The notes under the pieces were generated by a model. It had not been told where the DNA came from. It did no database searches and was given only the letters and a program-made list of their open reading frames with translations. Below are positions 24,064 to 32,583 of a DNA stretch of 64,000 nt, in pieces. Each line of letters begins with the position of its first letter. Positions within the stretch are counted from its first letter, which is position 1. The stretch lies in the NCBI RefSeq assembly GCF_964186585.1, contig NZ_OZ075067.1, positions 2,232,001-2,296,000 on the forward strand, given 5' to 3'. Source of the stretch: Microbacterium sp. MM2322. Its GTDB lineage: Bacteria > Actinomycetota > Actinomycetes > Actinomycetales > Microbacteriaceae. Both the position numbers and the translations under genes were made by a program.

Positions 24064-25206
24064 TCAGTCGCGCCGACCCGCTCGAGCGAGATACGCGACG
24101 CCGGATCCGCTCAGCACGACCTCCGACTCGTCCTGCGCGTACGCAGCGGTGCCGGGCGTGAGGTCGACGCGCTGCCCGGCGGTCGACACGGTGACCGCCC
24201 CTTCGGTGGCGAGCACGATGGCCGGACCGTCGAGCGGCACCGACACCGGCTCCCCCGCGGTCGCGTAACGGGTGAGGAGGAAGTCCGGCACACCGGCGTC
24301 GAACACCTCCCCGGCGCCCTCTGCGACGGGGGCGAGGAGCGGCGCGGCGCCGGGCTCGGTGTCGACGATCCGCATGAGCTCGGGAACGTCGATGTGCTTC
24401 GGGGTCAACCCGCCGCGCAACACGTTGTCGCTGGCCGCCATCAGCTCGACTCCGAGACCGTCCTGGTAGGCATGGAGGACACCCGCGGGGGCGAACACGG
24501 CCTCGCCCGCAGTCAGGACGACGAGGTTCATGAGGAGGGCGACGACGATGCCCGCGTCACCCGGGAAGTCGCGCACGATCGCACGGAGGATCTCGATCTC
24601 CTCCTCGAACCCGGGCGCCTCGGCATCCGTCAGCGCGGCGGAGACGTCCGAGACGATGTCCTGCGCCCGTCCGCTCAGCACCTCTTCGATGACGGCGCGA
24701 AGCGCGTCGGCGGGCGCCGCCCCGGCGAGCGCCTCACGGAGGCGCGAGACGCCGGGGGCCTCTCCGAACCCGGAGAGGAGGCGCTGCGTGTCCTCGACCG
24801 GGCGCAGCCCCACGAGGGCACGGAACCGGTCGCTGAGGGCGACGATGATCTCCGGCTTGTGGTTCTCGTCGCGATAGATGCGCTCGGCGGCATCGCGAGG
24901 GATGCCGGCGGCCTCCTCCGCGGCGAACCCGGCTCGCGCCTGGGCCAGGTCGGGGTGCGCCTGGATCGACAGGGAAGAGGATGCGGCGAGGATCTTCAGC
25001 AGGAACGGCAGCGGGGCTTCGCCCGTTCCGGCGCGGACGTCGACGAGCGAGCGACCGTCGCCCAGGGCGGCCGGGCTCCCGGGATGGTCGCCGAACCAGA
25101 CCTCCGCCTCGGGGGCCCCGCTCGGTGTCCTGCCCTGCAGATCGGGGATGGCGGTGGGCGATCCCCAGGCGTAGTCACGGGGGGCGTTCGAGAGCGTCTC
25201 CAGCAC
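24064..25206 (-). CDS. manA: Mannose-6-phosphate isomerase, class I
   Basis: Interconverts mannose 6-phosphate and fructose 6-phosphate, feeding GDP-mannose and mannosylated envelope polymers. At 380 residues it fits type I enzymes. Zinc ligands are visible as IQAHP (Gln, His) near 95, the Glu/His of DENHKPE near 133, and LHAYQDG near 262, where the active-site region follows. It starts at GTG (VLETLSNAPRDYAWG) only 6 nt from a TAGGCT box. It lies next to whiB2 as in mycobacteria and diverges from the glycopolymer locus. No manB is nearby. Confidence 0.95.
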   Translation of the reverse strand: MLETLSNAPRDYAWGSPTAIPDLQGRTPSGAPEAEVWFGDHPGSPAALGDGRSLVDVRAGTGEAPLPFLLKILAASSSLSIQAHPDLAQARAGFAAEEAAGIPRDAAERIYRDENHKPEIIVALSDRFRALVGLRPVEDTQRLLSGFGEAPGVSRLREALAGAAPADALRAVIEEVLSGRAQDIVSDVSAALTDAEAPGFEEEIEILRAIVRDFPGDAGIVVALLMNLVVLTAGEAVFAPAGVLHAYQDGLGVELMAASDNVLRGGLTPKHIDVPELMRIVDTEPGAAPLLAPVAEGAGEVFDAGVPDFLLTRYATAGEPVSVPLDGPAIVLATEGAVTVSTAGQRVDLTPGTAAYAQDESEVVLSGSGVAYLARAGRRD

Positions 25207-25212
25207 GCGATC

Positions 25213-25218
25213 AGCCTA
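25213..25218 (-). promoter_or_regulatory. -10 box of the leaderless manA promoter
   Basis: Reading leftwards, TAGGCT, 6 nt, then the GTG of manA. The 59-bp gap to the divergent ligase-like gene also holds a TACCCT box (25251-25256) 9 nt before that gene's ATG. Confidence 0.5.
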
Positions 25219-25265
25219 CGGCGTGGAGCGGAGCGCGCGGGCTCGCGCGATACCCTTCTGTCACC

Positions 25266-26666
25266 ATGGCCGTCCACTCCTCGCATCCGGTCTCGGCGCC
25301 GCCGGCCGCCCCGCCGCGCGAGCGGACGAGCCACATCCTGCTGCGCGGGTGGTGCATCGTCCTGCTCGTCATCACGCTGTCGGGAACGGCCCTCCCCCTC
25401 GCTTTCGGCGTGGGCATCTCCGCCGCCATCGGAATCGCGAGTTTCCTCGTGTCGGTCATCCTGTGGCTGGTGATCCGGCCGCGCGTCCAGTGGCCGCGCC
25501 TGCCCTGGTACGCGCTCACCTACCTGGTGTGGGCCGCCGCCTCGACGCTGTGGTCGCACTGGCTCGACGCGACCCTCCTGACAGTCGCCCTGCTGATCGT
25601 CACGACGGTGGCAGCGCTCTTCGTGGGGTCCGTCCTGACGTGGCGCGAGGTCGTTCGAGCCCTGGCATCCGCCCTGAAATGGATGCTGTCGCTGTCGATC
25701 CTCTTCGAAATCTGGGTGAGCGTCGTCTGGAACGGACCGATCCTGCCGCAGTTCGTGCGACCCGACGGGCGCGTCGCCGACCCGATCGTGCTCTGGTCGC
25801 GGGACAACCTGTTCGACGGTGGACGCATCCAGGGGATCTTCGGGAACTCGAACGCCCTCGCCTACGTCGCCCTCCTTGCGATCGTCGTCTTCGCCATCCG
25901 CATCGCCTCGCAGGCGCCCCGCCGCCCCGGCCTCGTGCTCTGGACGCTCCTCGCCGCCTTCCTCTTCGTGCGAGCCGGATCGGCGACCGCCACGCTCTCC
26001 GCCGTCGCCGTGGTGATCGTCCTCGTCACCGTGCTCGTCATGCGGACGACGAAGCGCGCCGGCGAGCGCACCCGCTACTACCTCCTCTATGCCGTCGTCG
26101 CCATCGGCGGCCTGCTCGCCGCGTGGCTCCTGCGCGACCGCATCTTCACGGCGCTCGGCCGCTCGAGCGACCTCACCGGGCGTGAGTCCATCTGGCAGAA
26201 GGTGCTGGAGCGCGCCGTCGAGCATCCGATCATCGGCTGGGGTTTCTCGACACCGTGGATCCCCACCGAACCGGCGTTCGATCGCTGGATCGTCGACCAC
26301 GGCCAGACCGTCATGCAGGCGCACAATATGTGGGTCGACGTCTTCCTACAGCTCGGCGCGGTCGGGGTCGCTCTCATCGCCGCGGCCTACGTCGCCTTCG
26401 TGTGGCGGTCGTGGTTCTTCGCCGTCGACCGCCCGCGGTGGGACCTCGTCTCCGATCGGCCGTACACGGCCGTGACGCTCCTGCCCACCCTCACCGGGGC
26501 GATCCTCCTCGTGCAGGGACTGGCCGAGTCGACGCCGCTCCTCAACTGGGGGTGGTTCCTGCTCATCCTGTTCGCCTTCAAGATCAAGCAGGCCCCCCTG
26601 GTGGGCCGCGGCGCCTCGGAGGAGCGCCTCATCGGCGAACAGGGCGACAGGTCGCGGGAGCGATGA
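25266..26666 (+). CDS. O-antigen ligase/polymerase-like membrane protein (Wzy type)
   Basis: A 466-residue integral membrane protein with about 10-12 hydrophobic helices. The signature of the Wzy_C/WaaL family is GRESIWQKVLERAVEHPIIG followed by WGF and, after a large extracytoplasmic loop, AHNMWVDVFLQLG. Such proteins join or polymerise lipid-linked glycans at the outer membrane face. The ATG at 25266-25268 suits the topology; the open frame continues upstream but only into the divergent promoter region. The gene overlaps the next one by ATGA. Polymerase and ligase roles cannot be separated by sequence. Confidence 0.85.
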   Translation: MAVHSSHPVSAPPAAPPRERTSHILLRGWCIVLLVITLSGTALPLAFGVGISAAIGIASFLVSVILWLVIRPRVQWPRLPWYALTYLVWAAASTLWSHWLDATLLTVALLIVTTVAALFVGSVLTWREVVRALASALKWMLSLSILFEIWVSVVWNGPILPQFVRPDGRVADPIVLWSRDNLFDGGRIQGIFGNSNALAYVALLAIVVFAIRIASQAPRRPGLVLWTLLAAFLFVRAGSATATLSAVAVVIVLVTVLVMRTTKRAGERTRYYLLYAVVAIGGLLAAWLLRDRIFTALGRSSDLTGRESIWQKVLERAVEHPIIGWGFSTPWIPTEPAFDRWIVDHGQTVMQAHNMWVDVFLQLGAVGVALIAAAYVAFVWRSWFFAVDRPRWDLVSDRPYTAVTLLPTLTGAILLVQGLAESTPLLNWGWFLLILFAFKIKQAPLVGRGASEERLIGEQGDRSRER

Positions 26667-27982
26667 CGAACGCTCGCGCGCTCCCGAGGCTGACAGCAGC
26701 GCTCCAGACCACGGATCTCGCCGCCGTCTTCTCGCTCGTCACGATCGGCGCCCTCTTCTCGACGCACGCACTCCGGCAGCTGATGGGGAACGCCGGATAC
26801 GGCGCCATCCTCACGGGCCTCTGCCTCTTGGGGGGCGGGATGATGCTCGCCCGGCGCGCGGAGCTGCGCGTGATCCACCTCATCCCGACGACGCTCCTCA
26901 TGCTTCTCACCTGGCTGCTGGTCACGGCGGGATGGTCCGGAACCCCGCAGACGACGGTCACGGGATGGCTCCAGCTCGCCGCACCCACGTTCCTTGCGGT
27001 CGTGGTCGCACAGTTCCGCGACACCCTCCAGACCGTCCGCGCGACGGGCGATGTCCTGCGCGTCCTTCTCACCGTCTCGCTCGGGCTCGAGATCCTGAGC
27101 GGCATCCTCCTCGACCTTCCGATCACCTTTCTCGGAATCGCCGGCAATCTCGCCGAGGGCGGTCCCGTGCAGGGCATCTTCGGAACGCGCACCGTCCTGG
27201 GCGTGGTCACGATCATCGCCCTCGTGACCTTCCTCGTGGAGTGGCGGACTCGATCGGTGAGCACCGGGGTCGCCATCGGCTCGGTCGCCCTCGCCGCGGT
27301 CCTCGCGGTGTTCACGGCCTCGCCGATCGTCCTCGGAATGGTCCTCATCTCCGGAACGGCGACGGGGGCGCTCGCCGTCGTCCGTCGGGTCCGCCCGAGC
27401 GTCCGTCCGATCCTGCAGAGCACCCTCGCGGTCGCGGTCGCCGTCGGGCTGCTCCTCGCCTACCTCTTCCGCCGGCCGTTGGTGTACTGGCTGAACGCCG
27501 AGCCCGACTTCTTCACGCGTTCCCGGCTCTGGAACATCATCCTGGACATGTCTGCGCTCCGCCCGGTCCAAGGCTGGGGCTGGGTCGGCACGTGGCCGGA
27601 CCACCTCTCCCCCTACACGTACATCCGCATCGTCACCGGGCGCGCACAGTCCTCGGCGCTCAACGTGTGGATGGACGTCTTGATCCAGGCCGGGACGGTC
27701 GGCGTCGTCCTCCTGGTCGCCTTCGTGGGGCTGGCACTCGCCCGTGCGTGGGCGTCGGCGAGCGAGCGGAAGTCGACGGTCTACGTCTGGCCCGCCCTGG
27801 TCATCATCGTCCTCCTCACGGATTCGATCGTCACGAGTTCGCCCCTCGGCGGATTCGGGTGGTTCCTGCTCGTCCTCTGCGCCACCCGCGCGTCCCTCGT
27901 GCGCGGCTGGCGCCGCGAACGGCCGCTTCTGCCCGACACGGCCATCTCGCCTGACGCGTTCGGGCCCGGCGCACCGGCTTAG
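26663..27982 (+). CDS. Second O-antigen ligase/polymerase-like membrane protein
   Basis: A 439-residue membrane protein paralogous to its upstream neighbour, with about 11 helices. The family region reads SRLWNIILDMSALRPVQGWG followed by WVGTWP, and the later conserved block is SALNVWMDVLIQAGTVGVVL. It is coupled to the first gene by a 4-nt overlap. Two tandem members suggest that one acts as polymerase and one as ligase, or that they serve different polymers; this is inference. The glycosyl- or phosphotransferase after it starts 38 nt downstream with its own ribosome-binding site and a possible promoter. Confidence 0.82.
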   Translation: MTNARALPRLTAALQTTDLAAVFSLVTIGALFSTHALRQLMGNAGYGAILTGLCLLGGGMMLARRAELRVIHLIPTTLLMLLTWLLVTAGWSGTPQTTVTGWLQLAAPTFLAVVVAQFRDTLQTVRATGDVLRVLLTVSLGLEILSGILLDLPITFLGIAGNLAEGGPVQGIFGTRTVLGVVTIIALVTFLVEWRTRSVSTGVAIGSVALAAVLAVFTASPIVLGMVLISGTATGALAVVRRVRPSVRPILQSTLAVAVAVGLLLAYLFRRPLVYWLNAEPDFFTRSRLWNIILDMSALRPVQGWGWVGTWPDHLSPYTYIRIVTGRAQSSALNVWMDVLIQAGTVGVVLLVAFVGLALARAWASASERKSTVYVWPALVIIVLLTDSIVTSSPLGGFGWFLLVLCATRASLVRGWRRERPLLPDTAISPDAFGPGAPA

Positions 27983-27985
27983 AAT
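27980..27985 (+). promoter_or_regulatory. Possible internal -10 box
   Basis: TAGAAT overlaps the stop codon of the second ligase-like gene. A start near 27992 would give a 29-nt leader with AGGAGG at 28010-28015 ahead of the GTG at 28021. No clear -35. Confidence 0.35.
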
Positions 27986-28020
27986 CGACCGACACCCGCC
28001 ACGATCCAGGAGGTCCTCCC

Positions 28021-30405
28021 GTGCGATTGCTTCGCAGGTACCTGCGAGGGAACGCCTTCCTGCAGAGGTGGCGGTTCGGTCTGTGGATCGCCCTCTACTC
28101 CCTCGCGTCCCGACTCTTCCGCGTGCAACCGGGGCGAACGCTCTTCCTCTCGGACTCGCGCACCGACTTCTCGGGGAACATCGCGTTCCTGCGCGACGAG
28201 ATCGCCCGTCAGCGACCCGACGTGACCGTCGTGGGCATCTTCAAGGCCGGCCTCGCCGAGCGACGGCCGCTCCGGGACTCCCTGCGACTGCCGTGGGAGC
28301 TCGCTCGAGCGCAGACGATCGTGCTGGACGACTACTACCCGATGATCTACCCGCTCCACCTGCGACCCGAGACGCGCCTCCTCCAGGTCTGGCACGCCGC
28401 GGGCGCGTACAAGAAGGTCGGCTGGAGTCGCGCCGGCCTCCCGGGCGGCCCGCTGCCGGGGTCGGTAGCGCACCGCAACTACACGGATGCGACGGTGAGC
28501 TCGGAGGCGATCCGATCCGACTACGCCGAGGCCTTCGCGATGGACATCGCCCGGGTGCACCCGCTCGGCGTTCCCCGGACGGACGTGTTCTTCGACACGG
28601 AACTCATCGCACGGACCGCGAACGAGGTCCGTGCGCGTCTCGGCATCCGCCCCGATCAGCGCGTCGCGGTGTTCGCCCCGACCTTCCGCGGCAACGGTCA
28701 GCTGAGCGCTCACTACGACATCGATGGTGTCCCGTGGACGGACCTGGCGGAGAGCCTCGGCGACGAGTGGGTCGTCCTCGTCAAGCTCCACCCCTTCGTC
28801 GCGCGCAAGGGTGCGGACATCCCGGCCCACGAGCGGATCATCGACGTCTCCGCCGAACGCGAGCTCAACGAACTCCTCATGGCGGCCGACGTCCTCATCA
28901 CCGACTACTCGTCCGCGATCTTCGAGTTCTCGCTACTCGGCCGGCCGATGGTCTTCTTCTGCCCCGACGTCGAGGTCTACGCGGCGGAGCGCTCGTTCTA
29001 TCACCCGTTCGAGGACTACCTCGCCGGCCCTGTCGTCACCGAAGGCGCCGACCTGGCGGCCGCCATCCGCGACGCCCGCGCAGGCCAGGATCTCGCCGCA
29101 TTCCGCGAGCGCTTCATGTCCGCCTGCGACGGCCGGTCGACGGAACGGATCGTGCGGGAGATGATCCTCACTCCGCGCGACGTCCACGAGCGGCCGCGCC
29201 TGCTCGATGACCCGCCCGTCCAGCCCACCCGCATCGATGGACCGGTCGGTCGCCATCTGGTGGCGGCCCGGGTCCTCCGGGCAGCGCTGCGCGCCTGCTA
29301 CGCGCCTCTGAAGCTGCTGCCCACGCGCCGCAAAGTCGTGATGATCAGCCGGGAGCACCCGGTCGAGACCGACGACTTCGTCGACCTGCGGACATCGATC
29401 ATCGCGATGGACCCTTCCGTCACGGTCGTCTCGCTCGTCCGGATGGTTCCACCGGGCCTCGTCCGGAAGATCGGCTACGCCGCGCACCTGCTGGTGCAGC
29501 TGTACCACGTGGCCACCGCGCGGGTGCTCATCGTCGACACGTACTCGATGGTCGCGAGCATGCTCCGCCACAAGGACGATCTCGTCGTCATCCAGATCTG
29601 GCACGCTCTCGGCGCCTTCAAGAAGTTCGGGCTGAGCATCCTCGGCACCGGTGAAGGCCGCGACGAGCGGCTCGCCGAGGCGATGCGGATGCACGAGGGG
29701 TACGACCTCGTGCTCGCCAGCGGCGAAGCATGCCGGGCGCCGTACGCCGAGGCCTTCGGGACCGACGCGAGCCGGATCGTCGTCGCGCCGCTCCCCCGCG
29801 TCGACCGCCTCCGCGACGACGCCCGGAACCGCGAGACGCGCGAACGCATCTACCGCCGGCACCCGCACCTGCGGGGACGGAAGGTCGCCGTATTCGCCCC
29901 CACGTTCCGGATCGAAGACACCGCGATGGCCGCTCCCGACGACGTCGTCACTGCACTGTCGGAGATCGGCGTGCACGTCGTCGTGAAGCTGCACCCGCTG
30001 ATGACGCTCCGCGACGGCGGAGTCGACACCGCCGAGGGCTTCTCGACGCAGGAGATGCTGACCGTCGCAGACGTCTTCATCACGGACTACTCCTCGACCC
30101 TCTTCGAGGCGGCCGTGCGAGGGGTGCCGACGTACTTCCTCGCCCCCGATCTCGACGAGTACCTCGCAACCCGCGACTTCTACCTCGACTACCGTCGCGA
30201 CCTTCCCGGCCCCGTCTGCACGACCGTCGCGGAATTGGTGTCAGCCATCGACTCCGGTGCGGCGAACGCAGCGGATGCCGCGGCATTCGCACGTCGATGG
30301 GTCGCCGAGACGGATGCCGCCACGGGACGCTCCTGCACGGACCGGATCGCGCGCCTGGTACTCGACCGAGTCGACGGACACAGCCACGCAGAGGCCCTCG
30401 CATAG
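28021..30405 (+). CDS. Double-domain CDP-glycerol/ribitol phosphotransferase (teichoic acid polymerase-like)
   Basis: A 794-residue protein with two complete copies of the Glyphos_transf (TagB/TagF) domain. Copy 1 (about 35-385) has VWHAAGAYKKVG with His125, APTFRG, KLHPF and ITDYSS with Asp295. Copy 2 (about 425-785) has IWHALGAFKKFG with His528, APTFR, KLHPL and ITDYSS near 689. Both keep the family's catalytic histidines. The enzymes move polyol phosphate from a CDP-polyol onto a lipid-linked acceptor at the inner membrane face. Two active domains in one chain suggest two successive or alternating transfers. GTG start with AGGAGG upstream; the CDP-polyol source is the next gene. Confidence 0.9.
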   Translation: MRLLRRYLRGNAFLQRWRFGLWIALYSLASRLFRVQPGRTLFLSDSRTDFSGNIAFLRDEIARQRPDVTVVGIFKAGLAERRPLRDSLRLPWELARAQTIVLDDYYPMIYPLHLRPETRLLQVWHAAGAYKKVGWSRAGLPGGPLPGSVAHRNYTDATVSSEAIRSDYAEAFAMDIARVHPLGVPRTDVFFDTELIARTANEVRARLGIRPDQRVAVFAPTFRGNGQLSAHYDIDGVPWTDLAESLGDEWVVLVKLHPFVARKGADIPAHERIIDVSAERELNELLMAADVLITDYSSAIFEFSLLGRPMVFFCPDVEVYAAERSFYHPFEDYLAGPVVTEGADLAAAIRDARAGQDLAAFRERFMSACDGRSTERIVREMILTPRDVHERPRLLDDPPVQPTRIDGPVGRHLVAARVLRAALRACYAPLKLLPTRRKVVMISREHPVETDDFVDLRTSIIAMDPSVTVVSLVRMVPPGLVRKIGYAAHLLVQLYHVATARVLIVDTYSMVASMLRHKDDLVVIQIWHALGAFKKFGLSILGTGEGRDERLAEAMRMHEGYDLVLASGEACRAPYAEAFGTDASRIVVAPLPRVDRLRDDARNRETRERIYRRHPHLRGRKVAVFAPTFRIEDTAMAAPDDVVTALSEIGVHVVVKLHPLMTLRDGGVDTAEGFSTQEMLTVADVFITDYSSTLFEAAVRGVPTYFLAPDLDEYLATRDFYLDYRRDLPGPVCTTVAELVSAIDSGAANAADAAAFARRWVAETDAATGRSCTDRIARLVLDRVDGHSHAEALA

Positions 30406-30459
30406 GATGGTGCGGGCGTGCCAGAGCACGCGCGCACCGACTCACGAGGAGCTCTCGCC

Positions 30460-31854
30460 GTGACCACAGCCCGCACTGTCGCCGTCGTCCTGGCCGGTGG
30501 CATCGGAGTCCGGGTGGGCCTCGGCATCCCCAAGCAGCTCATCAAGATCGCCGGAAAGGCGATCGTGGAGCACACGCTCGAGGCGCTCGAGGGCAGCTCG
30601 CACATCGACGAGATCGTCATCATGATGAACGAGGCGGCGATCGGCGAGCTCGATCACCTGCTCGAGAGCGACCGGTTCGCGAAGCTGACGCGCATCCTCC
30701 CCGGCGGCGAGACGCGCAACGACACGACCCAGCTGGCCATCGCGGCGCTCGAGGGCGACGACACGAAGGTCCTGTTCCACGATGCCGTCCGCCCGTTCAT
30801 CGACGACCGCATCATCGAGGACTGCGTCCGCGCGCTCGACACGTATGAGGCCGTCGACACCGCCATCCCCTCGGCCGACACGATCATCCAGGTGGATGCC
30901 GACCGCCTGATCACCGGCATCCCCGACCGTTCCCTACTGCGTCGCGGCCAGACCCCGCAGGCGTTCCGACTCGGCACGATCCGCAAGGCCTACGAGATCG
31001 CGGCGACCGACCCGTCGTTCCGCGCCACCGATGACTGCGGCGTCGTCTTCGCCTACCTTCCCGAGGTCCCCATCTACGTCGTGGACGGCACGGCGGAGAA
31101 CATGAAGGTCACCGAGCCGATCGACGTGCACATCGCCGACAAGCTCTTCCAGCTGCAGTCGGCGAGCCTCTCGCTCGAGAGCCTGACGACCGTTCCCGAC
31201 CTCTCCGAGAAGACCGTCGTCGTCTTCGGCGGAAGTTACGGGATCGGCGAGAGCATCGTCGCGCAGGCGAAGGATGCCGGGGCCACGGTTCACGAGTTCA
31301 GCCGGTCCTCCACCGGTACCGACATCCGCTCCGGCAAAGCCGTGCGGGCGGCTCTCGCGGATGCCTACGCGCAGAGCGGTCGGATCGACGTCGTGATCGT
31401 CACGGCCGGGGTTCTGCGGATCGCACCGCTCGTCGAGAGCCGCAAGCGCGACCTCAAGGACACGATCCAGGTCAACCTCGTCGCGCCGGCGATCGTGGCG
31501 CGCGAAGCCCATCCGTACCTCGTGGAGACGGGCGGGCAGGTCGTCCTGTTCACGTCGAGCTCGTACACCCGCGGCCGGGCGGGCTACAGCGCCTACTCGG
31601 CGACGAAAGCGGGGGTCGTGAACCTCACTCAGGCCCTCGCGGAGGAGTGGGAGCTGTCACGGGTGCGGATCAACTGCATCAACCCGCAGCGCACCCGCAC
31701 ACCGATGCGGACGCAGGCCTTCGGCGAGGAGCCGCTGGACAGTCTGCTCGACCCCGCCGACGTGGCACGAGTGACGTTGAACGTGGCGGCATCCGACCTG
31801 ACGGGTCAGATCGTCACGGTGAACGTCGCCGCGATGCGGAACGCGGCGAGCTGA
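30460..31854 (+). CDS. Bifunctional cytidylyltransferase / SDR reductase (CDP-ribitol synthesis, Bcs1-like)
   Basis: Residues 1-230 are an IspD/TarI-type cytidylyltransferase (VVLAGGIGVRVGLGIPKQ, then FHDAVRPFIDD and DDCGVVFAYL). Residues about 240-464 are a short-chain dehydrogenase with the NAD(P) motif GGSYGIGE and catalytic Tyr-x3-Lys in YSAYSATK. The domain order matches Haemophilus Bcs1, which reduces ribulose 5-phosphate and makes CDP-ribitol. That product would feed the phosphotransferase upstream. I chose the GTG at 30460 (VTTARTVAVVLAGG) because GAGGAG lies 8 nt upstream; an in-frame GTG at 30418 has no ribosome-binding site but follows a TAGGAT box. CDP-ribitol is inferred. Confidence 0.88.
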   Translation: MTTARTVAVVLAGGIGVRVGLGIPKQLIKIAGKAIVEHTLEALEGSSHIDEIVIMMNEAAIGELDHLLESDRFAKLTRILPGGETRNDTTQLAIAALEGDDTKVLFHDAVRPFIDDRIIEDCVRALDTYEAVDTAIPSADTIIQVDADRLITGIPDRSLLRRGQTPQAFRLGTIRKAYEIAATDPSFRATDDCGVVFAYLPEVPIYVVDGTAENMKVTEPIDVHIADKLFQLQSASLSLESLTTVPDLSEKTVVVFGGSYGIGESIVAQAKDAGATVHEFSRSSTGTDIRSGKAVRAALADAYAQSGRIDVVIVTAGVLRIAPLVESRKRDLKDTIQVNLVAPAIVAREAHPYLVETGGQVVLFTSSSYTRGRAGYSAYSATKAGVVNLTQALAEEWELSRVRINCINPQRTRTPMRTQAFGEEPLDSLLDPADVARVTLNVAASDLTGQIVTVNVAAMRNAAS

Positions 31855-31869
31855 GGCCCACGCGGCCCG

Positions 31870-32583
31870 TCAACCGCCGATCTGGTTGCGCTCGAGGACA
31901 TCGAAGAACGCGCGGCAGACGTAGTAGTCCTCCGCCGTGGTGATCTTGATGTTCGATCGCGGCCCGTCGACCCGGTACAGGGTGTGTCCGTAGCGTCGCA
32001 GCAGGCTGCACGTGTCGATCGAGTCGTTCTCGCCATCGGCGACGGCCTGGTCGTAGACGCCCAGAACCGTGTCGAGCCGGCCGCTCTGCGGCGCCTGCGC
32101 GACGAAGAGATGGTCGCGCGGGATGACCTCGTCGACCGCTCCGTCCGCCGAGGAGATGATCGTCTCGTTGAACTTCGTGCTGGTGATCGCAGGGCCCTTG
32201 GCACGGACCGTGTCGATGTTCGCCGAGATGACGTCGGCGTCGATCAGCGGGCGCACACCGTCGTGGAGGAGCACGACCGTGTCGGCGGGAGCCTCGTTCG
32301 CGACGGCGCGGAGCGCGCGGTGACGCGACTCCTGGCCAGTCGCTCCGCCGTCGACGATCCAGTTGACCTTCGTCAGCTCGTATCGTGCGACGAGGCGCGC
32401 GAAACGGTCTCGCCACTGCGGGAGGATCGAGACCGCGATGCGGTCGATCTCGGGGTGATCCTGGAAGTGCTGCAGCGTGTGGACGATGAGCGGGGTGCCG
32501 TGGATCTCGAGGAACTGCTTGGGCAGCGTCGCCGAGGTCATGCGGGAACCGATTCCGCCGGCGAAAATGATGGCGATGTTCAC
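31870..32583 (-). CDS. IspD/TarI-family cytidylyltransferase
   Basis: A 237-residue single-domain enzyme with IIFAGGIGSRM, LPKQFLEIHGTPLIVHTLQHF split by the usual loop, LLHDGVRPLID and a C-terminal IKITTAEDYYV. It resembles TarI (ribitol 5-phosphate cytidylyltransferase) more than MEP cytidylyltransferase by context, since it is the last gene of a teichoic-acid-like operon and overlaps the TagF-like gene by ATGA. It converges on the fused enzyme with 15 nt between, so the locus codes two distinct cytidylyltransferases. The polyol phosphate substrate is not fixed by sequence. Confidence 0.82.
   Translation of the reverse strand: MNIAIIFAGGIGSRMTSATLPKQFLEIHGTPLIVHTLQHFQDHPEIDRIAVSILPQWRDRFARLVARYELTKVNWIVDGGATGQESRHRALRAVANEAPADTVVLLHDGVRPLIDADVISANIDTVRAKGPAITSTKFNETIISSADGAVDEVIPRDHLFVAQAPQSGRLDTVLGVYDQAVADGENDSIDTCSLLRRYGHTLYRVDGPRSNIKITTAEDYYVCRAFFDVLERNQIGG

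Noticed and set aside
30418..30459. GTG at 30418 as start of the fused cytidylyltransferase
   Set aside because: It follows a TAGGAT box but at 9 nt, and the extra 14 residues are not family-like. The GTG at 30460 has GAGGAG at good spacing. Not fully excluded.
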